A program made the translations under genes and the position numbers. A stretch of 64,000 bases of DNA from Hygrophila difformis (lineage: Eukaryota; Streptophyta; Magnoliopsida; Lamiales; Acanthaceae), in contig JAOANR010000012.1 of NCBI GenBank assembly GCA_030278955.1, positions 22,065,977 through 22,129,976 on the forward strand. The letters are read 5' to 3'. Every line of letters starts with the position of its first letter. Within the stretch, counting starts at the first letter, position 1. The notes beneath the pieces are model-generated. The model saw only the letters and a program-made list of their open reading frames with translations. It searched no databases and was not told the origin of the DNA. Below are positions 1 to 12,720 of the stretch, piece by piece.

Positions 1-2399
1 TTAATTAAATAAAAGGAATTATTAAAGGTCAATAAATTGTACACCGAAACCCGACACCAATGAACTCGAGAATTCGAGTCCAACATCCAATTAGACCCGA
101 GTAAAAATTTAGAGAGAAAGTAGAAACCCGGAGATACCCCGGAACTCAGAATTCGGGAGCATAGAGGGATAGAAATCCGAAAGAGAGGAGGAAAAGCACG
201 ATGGATCGCACGACCCACCCGGACCGAAGTGCAGGCGAGCTCGGCGCGGTGGCCGCGCGGTCGAAGAAGGGAGGGCGCGCCACGGCCGCGCCGTCGGACA
301 GATTCGCCCGTTGCGTGAATCTCTCGCCCGAACGCGGATTTTTCGACTTCGGTTGAACATCTTTCGACTCAAGACCCTTAGGGTCAGATCTTGGACGCCC
401 TAGGTCTTAGCTATCTATAAATAAACCCCCTTGGAAGCCCCGAACACTTTTACAAAACCTACAACTCTCTCTATACATTCGAAACCCTAATTCCGGAGTT
501 ATCGGAGGCACGAAACCAAGGCGAATACCGGTTGGACGAAAATTCTGAGATCTCCAGCGTCGTGGTAAGTTTCGATCCAATCCTTGTTCAATATACGATT
601 CGAAAACGAATCCTAATCTTCTCAGTTTCCCTTCTGCACCTCGAATTGGATCTAGAGCGTAGAACCCGACGAACGGAGAGGAGAAACGGTGGACTGGAAG
701 CCACGCCTTTGAAATAGACGATCCCGGACATTCACAACTCTGTAAGTTAGCCTTACATGGTTTTGGGAGGAATTAAAACGTTCGAAACTAAAAGATTTAA
801 CAAGAGATCGAAAATCTGCCAACATGGTGTTTTTACCGATGCAACAGATTTGCCTAATTTTTCCGAACCTTAAAACTACGTCAAACGGAAAAACGTAAAA
901 CACAAAAAACGTTCCTAAGGCTTAGATCTATGTACTGTAAAATTTTTGGAATTTTTAGAGACGAATTGTTATGCGAAACCCAACTGAAACCGAACTGCTT
1001 GAAATTTGATCTTGAAATTCTTGACAGAACTTAGGTCCGATCTTGATCACGTTTTTGACATTAGTTATAGACCGATTTAGATCTTTGGCCGAACATGAAA
1101 GTTTTAGATAAATTTCTTAAGATGATCTCTGTAAAATTTCATCAAATTTGGAGTTGATTTGCTATGGTAGATTTCAATATCTTTAAACTGTGACATACAA
1201 AATTCGGACAGATTTGTGTTTCTGTGAAAATTGGTGTTTTTGACCTATTTCGGTATCTCGGATTGAAAAAGTTAAAACACAAAAGTTGTTCATCTCGACG
1301 TTTCTGAGTCATTAGTGAAAGTTCGGAATTTTTGGAGTTTAATCTGATTTTAGACGAATTTTAGAGTAAACAGTGGTTTACCGGAAGTCAAATCTTGAAA
1401 TCTCGTTAAAACATGAAATTAACCTTTAGGGTTGAAATGAGTTGAGATATGATTTTTAAATAAACTAAATTGAAATCATATTTTTGAAATTAAATCCCCT
1501 TACAAACTTGATAAATTAAAATTAGGGGTGAGTGCTCTGCATGGTGCCCCCTAACGATTCACTTCGTGCCTTAATGGACGATGGTGACCTCGCGCGAAAT
1601 TGAGATATGATATTGCCAAAACGGCATGAGATATAGAGCCTACACTCTCGAGAATATCCACATGGGTTTCCCGAGGCTCCGGAGTGGTACTGTGTATGGA
1701 TGATACGGTTGCGGCCGCCGGGCTACCGGCTAAACTTGTTGAGGTTGCGATGCAATCGTGAAATACTTGAAATACCAAATCTGGGATGTAAGGGGGAAAT
1801 TAGAATTAAATTAAATTGAAATGTGTGTGGTTGTCTAATTAAATTATTTGAATGCTTTATTTAAATTATGGCTTTATTTTAAGTTGAATAGTTAATTAAA
1901 TTAAATCGAATATTATGTTATTATCATGCTTTTATTTAATTATGAAATGAATGGCTTTTAAACCCTACAATCATGTCTGTGTTAACTTACTCAGCAAGTT
2001 GTGCTGACCAAACCATTTTTATTTTCTTTTCTTACAGAGTATGTGGAATGAGCATGACCATATTCATGCATGGGGGAAATTACATTTTTGGACAACTTAT
2101 CGTTTTTAAATTCGTACATTAGACTATATTATGAACGGGCCTGTTTAACTCGTGTTTTGGCCATGTCGGCCCTATTTACATTTTCCGCTGCGATACTATA
2201 CTAAAACAATTATTGCCGCTGCGCTATGATATTACTATTTTCGAATTATATCGTATGGGCTGTTTTGAATGCTTTAAATGTTTTAAATACTGCAATACCT
2301 AGCCTTGCATTCCTTTAGTAAGCTCGGAGAAACCGTGTCTTACTAGGGGGATGTGGCGGTGACATCCCGACCTGGGTGACCAAAAACCGGGGTGTTACA
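1..2399 (+). mobile_element. 5'-truncated LTR of the element A family
   Basis: The sequence matches the solo LTR at 7286-9885 from about 170 bases inside its left end to its terminal GGGGTGTTACA. The missing start lies left of the window. It carries a TATA box (TATAAATA, 416-423), a GTAAGT donor-like site (565-570), the hairpin TGCCAAAACGGCA (1614-1626), the stem-loop at 1991-2007 and an acceptor-like CTTACAG ending at 2037. No primer-binding site follows 2399, so this is a solo LTR or a 3' LTR. The 83- and 75-codon reading frames inside it have no recognisable domains. Confidence 0.9.
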
Positions 2400-3695
2400 A
2401 ATACTTGTAGTTTTTGATTGTCTTATCCCAATCTAAAAAGAATGAAATTTTTTAAGCCACAAAAATAGATTGAATATACAGCGTCTATGTTCTTAGGAAC
2501 ACTGACTCTGACTGCTCGGGGACGATCAGTATTAAATGTGACGACGTTGATAACGGCCAAAATTGTCCATTATTTTCAATCTATTTCCGTGTCTAAAACG
2601 GACATTTGATCGCATTCCGGTCTTATATTAAATAAGAAAGCAGTTGAATTGGACTGGTATATGCAAGTTTATAAAAATAGTAAGCTGGTATGAAAAATCC
2701 AAAAACATTTATGTTAGAAAAACATTTATTACACATTTATTACACATTTATGTCAAGAAGCCAGAATTCAAATTAAATGGGCCCATGGGCCTAGGGTTTC
2801 TCATCTATAAATAGGGGTGTTGACTCCCATGAATGGTCACTTCATAACATTCTAACACTTGGAGGCAACTGGGAGTTCTTGAGGTGTGTGTAGTTAGGTA
2901 GTGTAGTTTAGCTTCTTTTTTTTTTGTATTATTTACTTTCATGCAGTGCGGTTTGGCTGATAATTAGTGTAGATTAATGTCTCATTATGCTTATAGCTTA
3001 GGTAGCCAGCTTTACATTGTTGTTTTTCTTTTGTTGAAACACTTTTTAGGGTTTGGAATACCCAAATAATGGGTGTTATCAAACCATTTTGAATATATGG
3101 GAAGTTAATCACAAAAAGAGTCTCAAATCATGAAATGGAAAATGTTCCATGGATTTTTATTCTTTGTTTTTGCCTAATGACCATTTGATCATCTTTTTCT
3201 GTTCGTAGTTAGCTCTTGCTTTTGTTTTCTTGTTTTGGTTAAGTAATGCATGATTTTGTGGTTCAACCCTAATCTGGATTGGTGGTTCATTTATGCTTGC
3301 TGTTAGCTTAGATTTCATGTTATTTTTGTTCTGTTAGCATAATATTTCATTTCTGTCTTGCTTTGTTTTGAATTTTTGAATCACATAATTTGGAAAAGTG
3401 TCAAAATCACATGGATTGCATGACATGACCAACTTTACATTCTGGAGTGGTTACGACGCTAACCGCCCTACGATGCTAGCCATGTTGGCGTCGTAGGGTA
3501 TGTTTAGGGTCGTAATTGCCTCTGAACGTTTTTAAAATTTGTCTCACGATGCGAGTCTCACGTCGTGGCCCCAGGGTCACGATGTAATTTTCTAGTCTCA
3601 TGACGTGAGACCAAAATGCTTGTAAACTTCACAAAAAACCATTTACGACGCTAGACTCACGACGTGATAGATCACGTCGTAATTTAATGTTTGAC
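2400..3695. other. Host segment left of element A, no gene recognised
   Basis: AT-rich DNA without a convincing reading frame. Positions 2760-2900 look like an LTR or Pol II promoter: TATAAATA at 2806-2813 is followed by a plausible short leader, so an old unrelated LTR (perhaps Tat/Athila-type) is possible but unproven. The segment continues across element A at 20175. Its right end holds dyad-symmetric units (separate entry). Confidence 0.5.
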
Positions 3696-3700
3696 GTCGT
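3447..3700. repeat. Dyad-symmetric repeat array, left part
   Basis: Several imperfect units built from ACGACGCTAG-like and CTAGCGTCGT-like arms around an inner CACGACGTGAT/ATCACGTCGT dyad. The clearest unit is 3645-3700. Element A inserted at the last arm, so its duplication GTCGT (3696-3700 and 20170-20174) is part of the unit. The array continues at 20213. Confidence 0.75.
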
Positions 3701-6243
3701 TGTAACACCCCGGTTTTTGATAACCCAGGTCGGGGTGTCACCGCCACACCTCCCTAGTAAGACACGGTTTCTCCGGCTTACTAAAGAGATGCAAGGCTAG
3801 TTATTGCAGTATTTAAAACATTTAAAGCATTCAAACAGCCCATACAATATAGTTCGAAAATAATATCATAGCGCAGCGGAAATAATATTTAAGTATAGTA
3901 TTGCAGCGGAAAATGTAAATAGGGCCGACATGGCCAAAACACGGGTTAAACAGGCCCGTTCATAATATAGTCTAAAGTACGAATTTAAAAACAAAATAAT
4001 GTTTTTCCCCAGAAGATAAGTTCCCATGTATGAAGTGCTCATGTTCACTCTACATATTCTGTAAGAAAAGAGAATAAAAATGGTTTGGTCAGCACAACTT
4101 GCTGAGTAAGTTAACACATGCATGATCGTAGGGTTTAAAAGCGATTAATTTTAATAATTAAATAAAAGCATGATAATAGCATAATATTCAATTTAATCTA
4201 ATCAACTATCCAATAGCATAATTCATTTCTGAGCTTTATTTAACAACACATCTCGCATGAATTAAAATAAAAGCCATAATTTAAATAAAGCATTTAAGTA
4301 ATTTAATTGGAAAATAAGCATAATTTAATCTAATTTAATTTAATTTAATATCCCCATTACATCCCAGATTCGGTATTTCAAAGTTTCACGATAGCATCGC
4401 GATGTCAACAAGTTTAGCCCGGTAGCCCGGGGGCCGCAACCGTATCAGCCATACCCAGTACCACTCCGGAGCCTCGGGAAACCCATGTGGATATCTCGAG
4501 AGTGTAGGCTCTATATCTCGCCGTTTTGGCAATATCATATCTCAAGTTTAGCGCGCGGGGTCACCATCGTCCATTAAGGCACGAAGTGAATCGTTAGGGG
4601 GCACCCTGCAGAGCACTCACCCCTAATTTTAATTTATCAAGTTTGTAAGGGGATTTAATTTTAAAAATCTGATCTCAATTATATTTATTTAACAGTAATG
4701 TCTCAGCTCATTTCAACCCTAAAGGTTAGTTTCATGTTTCAACAAGATTTCAAGATTTGATTTCCGGTAAACCACAGTTTACTCTAAAATTCGTCTAAAA
4801 TCAGATTTAATTCCAAAAATTCCAAAATTTTACGACTGACTCAGAAACGTCGAGATCTACAACTTTTGTGTTTTAACGTTTTCAATCCGAGATACCAAAA
4901 CAGGTCAAAAACACCAATTTTCACAGAAGTACGATTCTGTCCGAATTTCATATGTCACAGTTTAAAGATTTCGAATTCTACCATAGCAATTCAACTCCAA
5001 ATTTGATGAAATTTTACAGAGGCCATCTTAAGACAATTATCTACAACTTTCATGTTCGGCCAAAGATCTAAATCGGTCTGGAACCTATGTCAAAAATGTG
5101 ATCAAGATCAGACCTAAGTTCTGTCAAGAATTTCAAGATCTAGATTCAAGCAGTTCGGTTTCGGTTGGTTTTCACATATCAAATCGTCTCTAAAAATTTT
5201 GAAAATTTTACAGTGGATAGATCTAAGCCTTAGGAACATTTTTCGTGTTTTAAGTTTTTCCGTTTGAAGTCGTTTCAAGGTTCAGAAAAATTCATAAAAT
5301 CTGTTGCGTCGGTAGAAAACATAAGTTGACAGATTTATGATTTCTTGTTAAATCTTTTAGTTTCGAACGTTTTAATTCGTCCCAAAACCATGTAAGAGTT
5401 AACTTACTGATTTGTGAACGTCCGGGATGTCTATTTCGAAGGCGTGGCTTCCAGCTCACCGTTTCTCCTCTCTGTTCGTCGGGTTCTACGTTCTAGATCC
5501 AATTCGAGGTGTAGAAAGGAAAGAGACGGGGTTAGAATCCGTTTTCGGATTGAAACTAAGAAGAATCCGATGGACTAGAACTTACCACACGTCGGAGATC
5601 CTTTGATTCTCGTCCAAAAGCTGCTGCCTTGGTCTCTTGGTGCCTCCGTTGACTCCGGGATTACTACGTTTGTGTTTAGAGAGTGTCGTAGGGTTTTGAA
5701 AAAGGTTTAGGGTCTCCGAGGGGGTTTATTTATAGATAGCTAAGTCCTAGGGCATCCAAAATCTGACCCTAAGGGTCTTGAGTCGAGAGACGTTCAACCG
5801 AAAGTCGAAAAATCCGCGTTCGGGCGAGAGATTCGCGCAACGGGCGAATCTGTCTCTTGGCGCGGGGTTGGCGCGCCTTTTGCCCCATTAGCGCACGGCC
5901 AGCGCGCGACGAACACCTGGACTTCGGTCCGGGCGGGTCGTGCGATCCGTCGTGCTTTTCCGCCTCTCTTTCGGGTTTCTATCCCTCTATGCTCTCGGAT
6001 TCCAATTTCCGGACTCTCTTCGGGTTCCTATTTCGTGTCGTTATTTCTTTCGGATCAAATGTTACGTTTTGGCTCGAATTCTCGAGTTCATTTATATCGG
6101 GTTCCCGTATAACGACTTATTTAACTTTATTTAATTTTAATTTCTTTTGTTTAATTAAATCTCTTTTAATTTCATTTCTTATTTCTTCTATATTTATTTA
6201 TTTAATGTATTTGCTGATTTATTTGCTTATTTATTTATTTATT

Positions 6244-6274
<31 letters not shown>

Positions 6275-6320
6275 TTGTATTTATTTATTTATTTATGTTG
6301 TAAAATTCTCGGGTATTACA
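3701..6320 (-). mobile_element. 3' LTR of element A
   Basis: Read on the minus strand it begins TGTAATACCCGAG and ends GGGGTGTTACA. It has an AAAT-rich microsatellite tract near its start, a TATA box (5727-5734), a GTAAGT donor-like site (5580-5585), the TGCCAAAACGGC motif near 4520, the conserved stem-loop (4089-4105) and an acceptor-like CTTACAG ending at 4059. It is collinear with 17552-20169. Confidence 0.93.
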
Positions 6321-6549
6321 GTCTACCCTCCTTAAGAATCAACTTCGTCCTCGAAGTTGTGTTTCGGCTTTTCTCGTGCTAAGGTCGGTCTTTTGTTTGT
6401 TTTATTATTTTGTGACTGAACTTAGAATTAAGACTTCTAAGCTGCCTACGTACCCGGTGAAGGGATCAAGCCATAACGTAGTTTAAAAGTGTACAAAGAT
6501 GCACGAAAAATAGGTGGGGTATGACATCCTCTCCCCCTTAAGATTGCAG
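6321..6549 (-). other. Polypurine tract and 3' untranslated region of element A
   Basis: Directly inside the 3' LTR the minus strand reads AAGGAGGGTAGAC (6321-6333), the plus-strand primer tract. It is preceded by a short dyad, CTTCGAGGACGAAG. This arrangement is typical of plant chromoviruses. The stretch 6420-6545 (conserved CTACGTACCCGGTGAAGGGA and a CCCCCTTAAG block) recurs in elements B and C. Confidence 0.75.
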
Positions 6550-7285
6550 TTATGTCCCCATAACTGTGTCGGTATCGGTTTGGAACAATGTCGGGTAGCG
6601 TTCTCTCATGTTGGATTCTACTTCCCAAGTTGCCGTCTCACTTTCGTGGTTCGACCAAAGAACCTTGATCATTTTGACGGTTTTGCTCCTCGTTACTCGT
6701 TCCTTAGTGTCTAGAATACGCACTGGGACTTCTTCATAAGTCAAATCTTCGTCGAGCTCAATTATCTCCGGTTGAAGTACATGTGTCGGGTCCGGCACAT
6801 ACTTCTTTAGTTGTGAGACATGGAAGACATTATGAACTCGATCCAATTGCGGCGGTAAAGCCAGTCGGTAAGCTAGAGTTCCGACTCGTTCTAGAATTTC
6901 GTAAGGTCCTATATATCGAGGACTTAACTTTCCTCGTTTGCCAAAGCGCATCACCCCCTTCATGGGTGATATCTTTAGCATGACCCTATCTCCCACTTGA
7001 AATTCTAGGTCTCGTCGTCTCACGTCGGCATAACTCTTTTGACGGTCTTGAGCGGCTTTCATTTTCCCTTAAATCACTTTGATTTGTTTAGCCATGTCTT
7101 CGATAAGTTGTGGTCCCACCACCACAGACTTATCGTTTTCTTCCCAGCTCAACGGGCTTCGGCACTTTCGTCCATACAATGCCTCGAAAGGTGCCATGCC
7201 GATGCTAGCATGGTAGCTATTATTATAGGAGAACTCAATTAAGGGTAAATGAGATTCCCAATTCCCTTTGAATTCCAACACGCAT
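6550..7285 (-). pseudogene. Element A integrase C-terminus and chromodomain
   Basis: Continues the integrase after the solo LTR at 7286. The first part (7285-7069) has the plant Ty3 integrase motif YHASIGMAPFEALYGRKCRSP. An in-frame TAA (7069-7067) separates it from a 170-codon frame. That frame has the GPY/F-type region (SPRYIGPYEILERVG) and a C-terminal chromodomain-like segment with VKVLW-type and ATWE residues at about 6560-6740. In chromoviruses this module steers integration to modified chromatin. It is broken by the stop and by the 2.6 kb insertion. Confidence 0.88.
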
Positions 7286-9885
7286 TGTAATACCCGAGAA
7301 TTTTCCAACATAAAATAAAACAATAATTAAATAAATAAATAATAAATAAAATAAATACTATAAATAAATAAATAAATCCAGCAGATAAAAGAAATAAATA
7401 AAGTTAAGGAAATGAGAAATGAGACTTCTACTTAAAAAGGAATTAAAGGAATTTAATTAAACAAAAGGATGGATAAATGGAACACCAAAACCCGACACTA
7501 ATGAACTCGGGTATTCGAGTCCAAAACATCCAATTAGATTGAGAATAAAATTAGAAAGAAAGTAAGAACCCGAATATACCCCGGGAATCGGAATCCGGGA
7601 GCATAGAGGGATAGAAACCCGAAAGAGAGGCGGAAACGCACGACGGATCGCACGACCTGCCCGGACCGAAGTCCAGGCGAAGTCGGCGCGGTGGCCGCGC
7701 GGTAAAGGGGGTTCAGCGCGCCACGACCGCGCCACCCCACAGATTTGGTCGTTGCGTGAATCTCTCACCCGAACGCGGATTTTTCGACTTTCGGTTGAAC
7801 ATCTCTCGACTCCAGACCTTTAGGTCGGCCGTGGACGCCCTAGGGATTGAGAATTCTATAAATAAGCCCCTTGGGAGCCCCGAACAAGTTTACGAAACCC
7901 TAGAGCATTCTATACGTTCGAAACCCTAAATCCGGAGTCGTCGGAGGCACGAAACCAAGACGAACGCTGTTGGACGAGTTTCTCTACAGATCTCCATAGT
8001 CGTGGTAAGTCTCGGTCCAATCTTTATTCAATAAACGATTCGAAAACGAATCCTAATCATCTCCTTTTTCTTTCTACACCCCCGTATCGAATCTAGATCG
8101 TAGAACCCGACGAACGGAGAGGAGAAACGGTGATCTGGAAGCCACGCCTCCGAATTGGACATTCCCGACGTTCTTAGACACTGTAAGTTAACCTTACATG
8201 GTTTTGGGAGATTTTAAAACATTCGAAACCTAAAAGATTTGACAAGAATCATAAATCTGTCCACTTTTGTTTTCCTACCGATGCAACAGAATTGTTGAAT
8301 TTTTCCGACCTTGAAAACGAACTCAAACGGAAAAACTTAAAAGACGAAAAACGTTCCTAAGACTTAGACCTAGCTACTGTAAAAATTTGAGAATTTTTGG
8401 AGTTGATTTGATATGTGAAAACCCATTGAAACCGAACTGTTTGAACCTAGTTCTTGAAATCTTGGACAGAACTTAGGAATGATCTTGATCACGTTTTTGA
8501 CATAGGATCTAGGCTGTTTTAGATCTTTGGCCGAACATGAAAGTTGTAGATAAATGTCTCAAGATAATCCCTGCCAAATTTCATTAAATTTGGAGTTGAA
8601 TTGATATGGTAGAATGTGAAATTTGTAAACTGTGACACTTTGAACTCGGACAGATTTCTTGTTATGCGAAAATTGGCGTTTTTGACCTACTTAGGTATCT
8701 CGGATGGAAAAAGTTAAAACACGAAAGTTGTAGATCTTGATGTTTCCGAGTCAGATATGAAATTTTGGAATTTTTGGAATTAAATCTGATTTTAGACGAA
8801 TTTTGGAGTAAACTGTGATTTACCGAAACGAAATTTTGGAATCTTGTCGAAACATGGAATTAACCTTTAGGGTTGAAACGAATTGAGATATTATTTCCAA
8901 ATTAATACATTGGAAGGCAGATTTTAAAAATTAAATCCCCTTACAAACTTGATAAATTAAAATTAGGGGTGAGTGCTCTGCAGGGTGCCCCCTAACGATT
9001 CACTTCGTGCCGTAATGGACGATGGTGACCCCGCGCGCTATACTTGAAATGTGATATTGCCAAAACGGCGAAACTTAGAGCCTACACTCTCGTGAATATC
9101 CGTATGGGTTTCCCGAGGCTCCGGAGTGGTACTGGGTATGGCTGATACGGCTGCGGCCGCCGGGCTACCGACTAAACTTGTTGACATCGCGATCTTTATC
9201 GTGAAACTTTGAAATACCAAATCGGGAATGTAATGGGGATTCTAAATTAAATTAAACTTGATTAAATAATATTGTTGTCAAATTAAATTATTTAAATGCT
9301 TTATTTAAATTATGGCTATTATCTTGAACCATGTGATAGGTGTTATTAAATAGGGCCTAAGATAGATTGTGCTATATGATATGGATTATATGAAATTAAG
9401 TATTATGTTATTATCATGCTTTTGTTAAGTTATTAAAGTATGGCTTTTAAACCCTACGATCATGCATGTGTTAACTTACTCAGCAATTTTGCTGATCAAA
9501 ACCATTTTTATTCCTTTCTTTACAGAATATGTGGAATGAGCATGTGTGAGCACGAATCATGCATGGGATTTTGGGAACTTTTATTTTGCTTTTAAATTTC
9601 GTACTTAGACGATATTATGAACGGGCCTGTTTAACCCGTGTTTTGGCCATGTCGGCCCTTTTTATATTTTCCGCTGCGATACTGTACTAAACTAAATATT
9701 TCCGCTGCGCTATGCTATTATTATTTTCGATTTAGATTGTATGGGCTATTTTGAATGCTTTAAATGTTTTAAACACTGCAATACCTAGCCTTGCATCTCT
9801 TTAGTAAGCTCGGAGAAACCGTGTCTTACTAGGGAGATGTGGCGGTGACATCCCGACCTGGGTTACCAAAAACCGGGATGTTACA
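7286..9885 (+). mobile_element. Solo LTR 1, nested in element A integrase
   Basis: A 2,600-base LTR running TGTAATACCCGAG to GGGATGTTACA, flanked by the direct repeat CGCAT (7281-7285 and 9886-9890). It has no internal region, so it is the product of LTR-LTR recombination. It belongs to the same family as the LTRs of its host element but lies in the opposite orientation. Visible signals are TATAAATA (7857-7864), GTAAGT (8005-8010), TGCCAAAACGGC (about 9059), the stem-loop at 9480-9495 and an acceptor-like TTACAG ending at 9525. Confidence 0.95.
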
Positions 9886-10935
9886 CGCATGCCCTCAGCA
9901 TGTCTTCTAGTGTTTGAATTGTCCTCTCGGTTTGTCCATCCGTCATCGGGTGGAATGCGGTGCTCATCTTGATTTGAGTACCGAGAGCTTTTTGTAACTC
10001 CGTCCAGAAATGAGAGACAAATCTATTGTCTCTATCGGAAATGATATCATGTGGTACTCCATGTCGTCGTACCACATTATCGATGTAGGCTCGGGCCAAT
10101 TGGTCCATAGTCCACGTGTCCTTCATCGGGATAAATATGGCTGTCTTCGTTAGCCTATCCACAATCACCCAAATTTTGTTCATGCCTTTAGGTGATCGGG
10201 GTAATCCCGAGACAAAGTCCATCGAGATGCTATCCCACTTCCAACTTGGAATCTCTAGTGGTTGCATCAGTCCTAAGGGTTTATGTCGCACTGCCTTGAC
10301 CTTTTGGCAGGTGAGACATTTCGCCACGAAGTCTGCCACTTCCTTCTTCATTCCCGGCCACCAATAGATCTTATTCAGATCTTTGTATAGCTTGTCTCCT
10401 CCGGGATGTACGGAATATGGCGTGTTGTGCCCTTCCTCCATCAACCTTTGCTTCAACTCGGCACATTTAAGGGGCACACACCATCTCCCTTTAAAACGGA
10501 TGCTTCCATCCTCGTGGACAGCAAATCCTATTGCCTTTCCTTCGGCAATATACCCTTTTATCTTTTCGAGTTTCGGGTCGCCCGGTTGGGCGAGTCGAAT
10601 CTCGTCCAATATTGGAGTTTCTACGACCATGGCATTGATCGTTTCTCTCACTGTGCCAGGATGCACAAGTTCTAACTCCAATCTTGCCAACTCCATGTAC
10701 AATGCCGGCGGAATTACCAACGAGTTCGTCACGCGTTGGGTTTTCCGACTTAGGGCATCGGCTACCACATTCGCCTTCCCCTCGTGGTAGGCTATCTCTA
10801 AATCGTAGTCTTTAATAAGTTCCAACCACCTTCGCTGTCTCAAATTCAACTCCTTCTGAGTGAATATATATTTCAAGCTCTTGTGGTCGGTGAACATTTG
10901 ACACTTCCGCCCATAAAGATAATGTCTCCATATCT
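9886..10935 (-). pseudogene. Element A RNase H C-terminus and integrase
   Basis: A 338-codon frame. It starts in the RNase H tail ([10 protein letters not shown], then [10 protein letters not shown]) and runs into integrase: the HHCC zinc domain around [17 protein letters not shown] and CQKVKA, then the DDE core with [17 protein letters not shown] and [14 protein letters not shown]. The catalytic acidic residues are visible. The frame is cut after LRAC by solo LTR 1 and resumes at 7285. A frameshift between about 10936 and 10897 separates it from the reverse transcriptase frame. Confidence 0.92.
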
Positions 10936-12720
10936 TTAGAGTGAAAACGACGCTGCCAACTCCAGGTCATGTGTCGGATAATTCTCCTCGTGAGGTTTTA
11001 GTTGGCGTGATGCATACGCTACGACTCTCGAGTCTTGCATCAAGACACAACCTAAACCTTCCTTCGAAGCATCGTTGTAAACTTCGAAGTCACCATTCTC
11101 GGATGGTAGTGTTAATACGGGTGTGGTTGTGAGTTGTTTCTTCAGCTCTTGAAACGCAGTCTCACACGCTTCAGTCCCCTCGTATTTTGCTCCTTTCTTC
11201 AGTAGCTGGGTCAAAGGACGTGCAATCCTTGAAAAGTCCTTCACAAATCGTCTATAATACCCAGCTAATCCAAGGAAACTCCTTATTTCCGTTGGACTCT
11301 TCGGAGTAGCCCACTCCGTCACGGCAGAAACCTTTGCCGGATCCACTGATACTCCATCTGCGGATACTATGTGTCCGAGAAATGCCACTTCTTTCAACCA
11401 GAAATCGCATTTCGACAGCTTGCCGTATAGCTGATTTCTTCGCAAGATTTCTAACACTTGATGTAAGTGTTGGGCATGCTCTTCCTCGCTCCTTGAGTAG
11501 ATCAGGATGTCGTCGATGAACACCACGACGCACTGATCTAACAATTCTCGGAACACATTGTTCATGAGATTCATGAACATGGCCGGAGCATTTGTTAACC
11601 CGAAGGATAACACTGTGAACTCGTAATGGCCATATCGCGTTCGGAACGCCGTCTTCGGAATGTCCTTCTCGGCGATCCTCAATTGATGATACCCAGATTG
11701 CAAGTCGATCTTCGAGAATACTGAAGCTCCCTTCAGTTGATCAAACAGATCCTCTATTCTCGGTAAGGGGTATTTATTCTTGATGGTCACTTGGTTTAAT
11801 CCTCGGTAATCTATGCAAAGACGTAGTCCTCCGTCTTTCTTCTTGACAAATAAAACCGGTGCTCCCCAAGGGGACGTACTCGGTCTTATGTAACCTTTTC
11901 CTAACAGTTCCTCGAGTTGTTCTTTTAACTCCTTCATTACCAGTGGTGCCATCCGGTACGGAGCTTTTGAGACAGGCTTTGTCCCTGGAATGAGATCTAT
12001 AGTGAATTCAAGATCTCTCTCAGGTGGCATGCCCGGAACGTCCTCAGGGAACACGTCTGGGTATTCTCTTACCACTGGTATGCTATCAACTTTGTTTTCT
12101 TCCGCCTCAAGGTTGTGCACATAGCACGCATATAGTTCGTACCCCTTACGCATCAAGTTACTTAGTTTAAGTGCACTAACGATTTTGTTACTCTTCTTAG
12201 GGGGCTGCGAGTAAAAGATAACTCTCTTTCCCCTACTTTTTGACAAGGTGATCTTTTGCTTCTCGCATTCGATCACCACCTTATACTGGGATAACCAATC
12301 CATCCCCAGTATGATGTCAAAGTCTCTTAAGTTAAATTCTACTAAGTTCGCGAAGAATTCTACGTTCTTTATCACTATAGGAATTCCGTTATATCTTTTA
12401 GAGCAAGTCAATACTTCTCCAGAAGGCAATTGAATTCCTAAGCTAATTCTCTCGCACTTAGGTAGATCTAACTCAGGCACTATCATTGATGCTATGATCG
12501 AGCAACTAGCTCCAGAATCAAATAGAACTCTAAGGGGTGTATTCAAAACGTGAAATGTACCTGCCATCACTTCTCCTTGCGCAGGCACGTCCGCTTGGTT
12601 AACCACATTGAGCCTCCCCACAGGGCGTCCTTGATTGCCCTGCTGATTCGCATTCTGCTGCTGGTTTTGCTGTTGGTTTTGATTCTGCGGGGGCGGAGGT
12701 CATTGGTTCTGGTTCTGATT
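10936..12720 (-). pseudogene. Element A protease, reverse transcriptase and RNase H
   Basis: A long open frame with pepsin-like protease at LFDSGAS (12508-12519) and ILGMDWL downstream. The reverse transcriptase follows: [20 protein letters not shown], then [13 protein letters not shown] and catalytic FIDD at 11509-11520. RNase H begins with [16 protein letters not shown]. Upstream of the first usable Met the frame is open through an Asn/Gln-rich linker to about 12720. The apparent start is therefore not the real one, and gag and pol were probably fused. It ends by frameshift in the RNase H. It is otherwise well preserved, with normal plant Ty3 domain sizes. Confidence 0.94.

Noticed and set aside
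3050..3095. Inverted repeat around AATACCCAAATAATGGGTGTT as a MITE or LTR end
   Set aside because: Arms are short and imperfect and no target duplication or partner end was found.
5857..6303. 148-codon frame in the A 3' LTR, and its copy at 19710-20255
   Set aside because: It runs through the GC-rich promoter and then a TTTA microsatellite on the strand opposite to the element; no domain.
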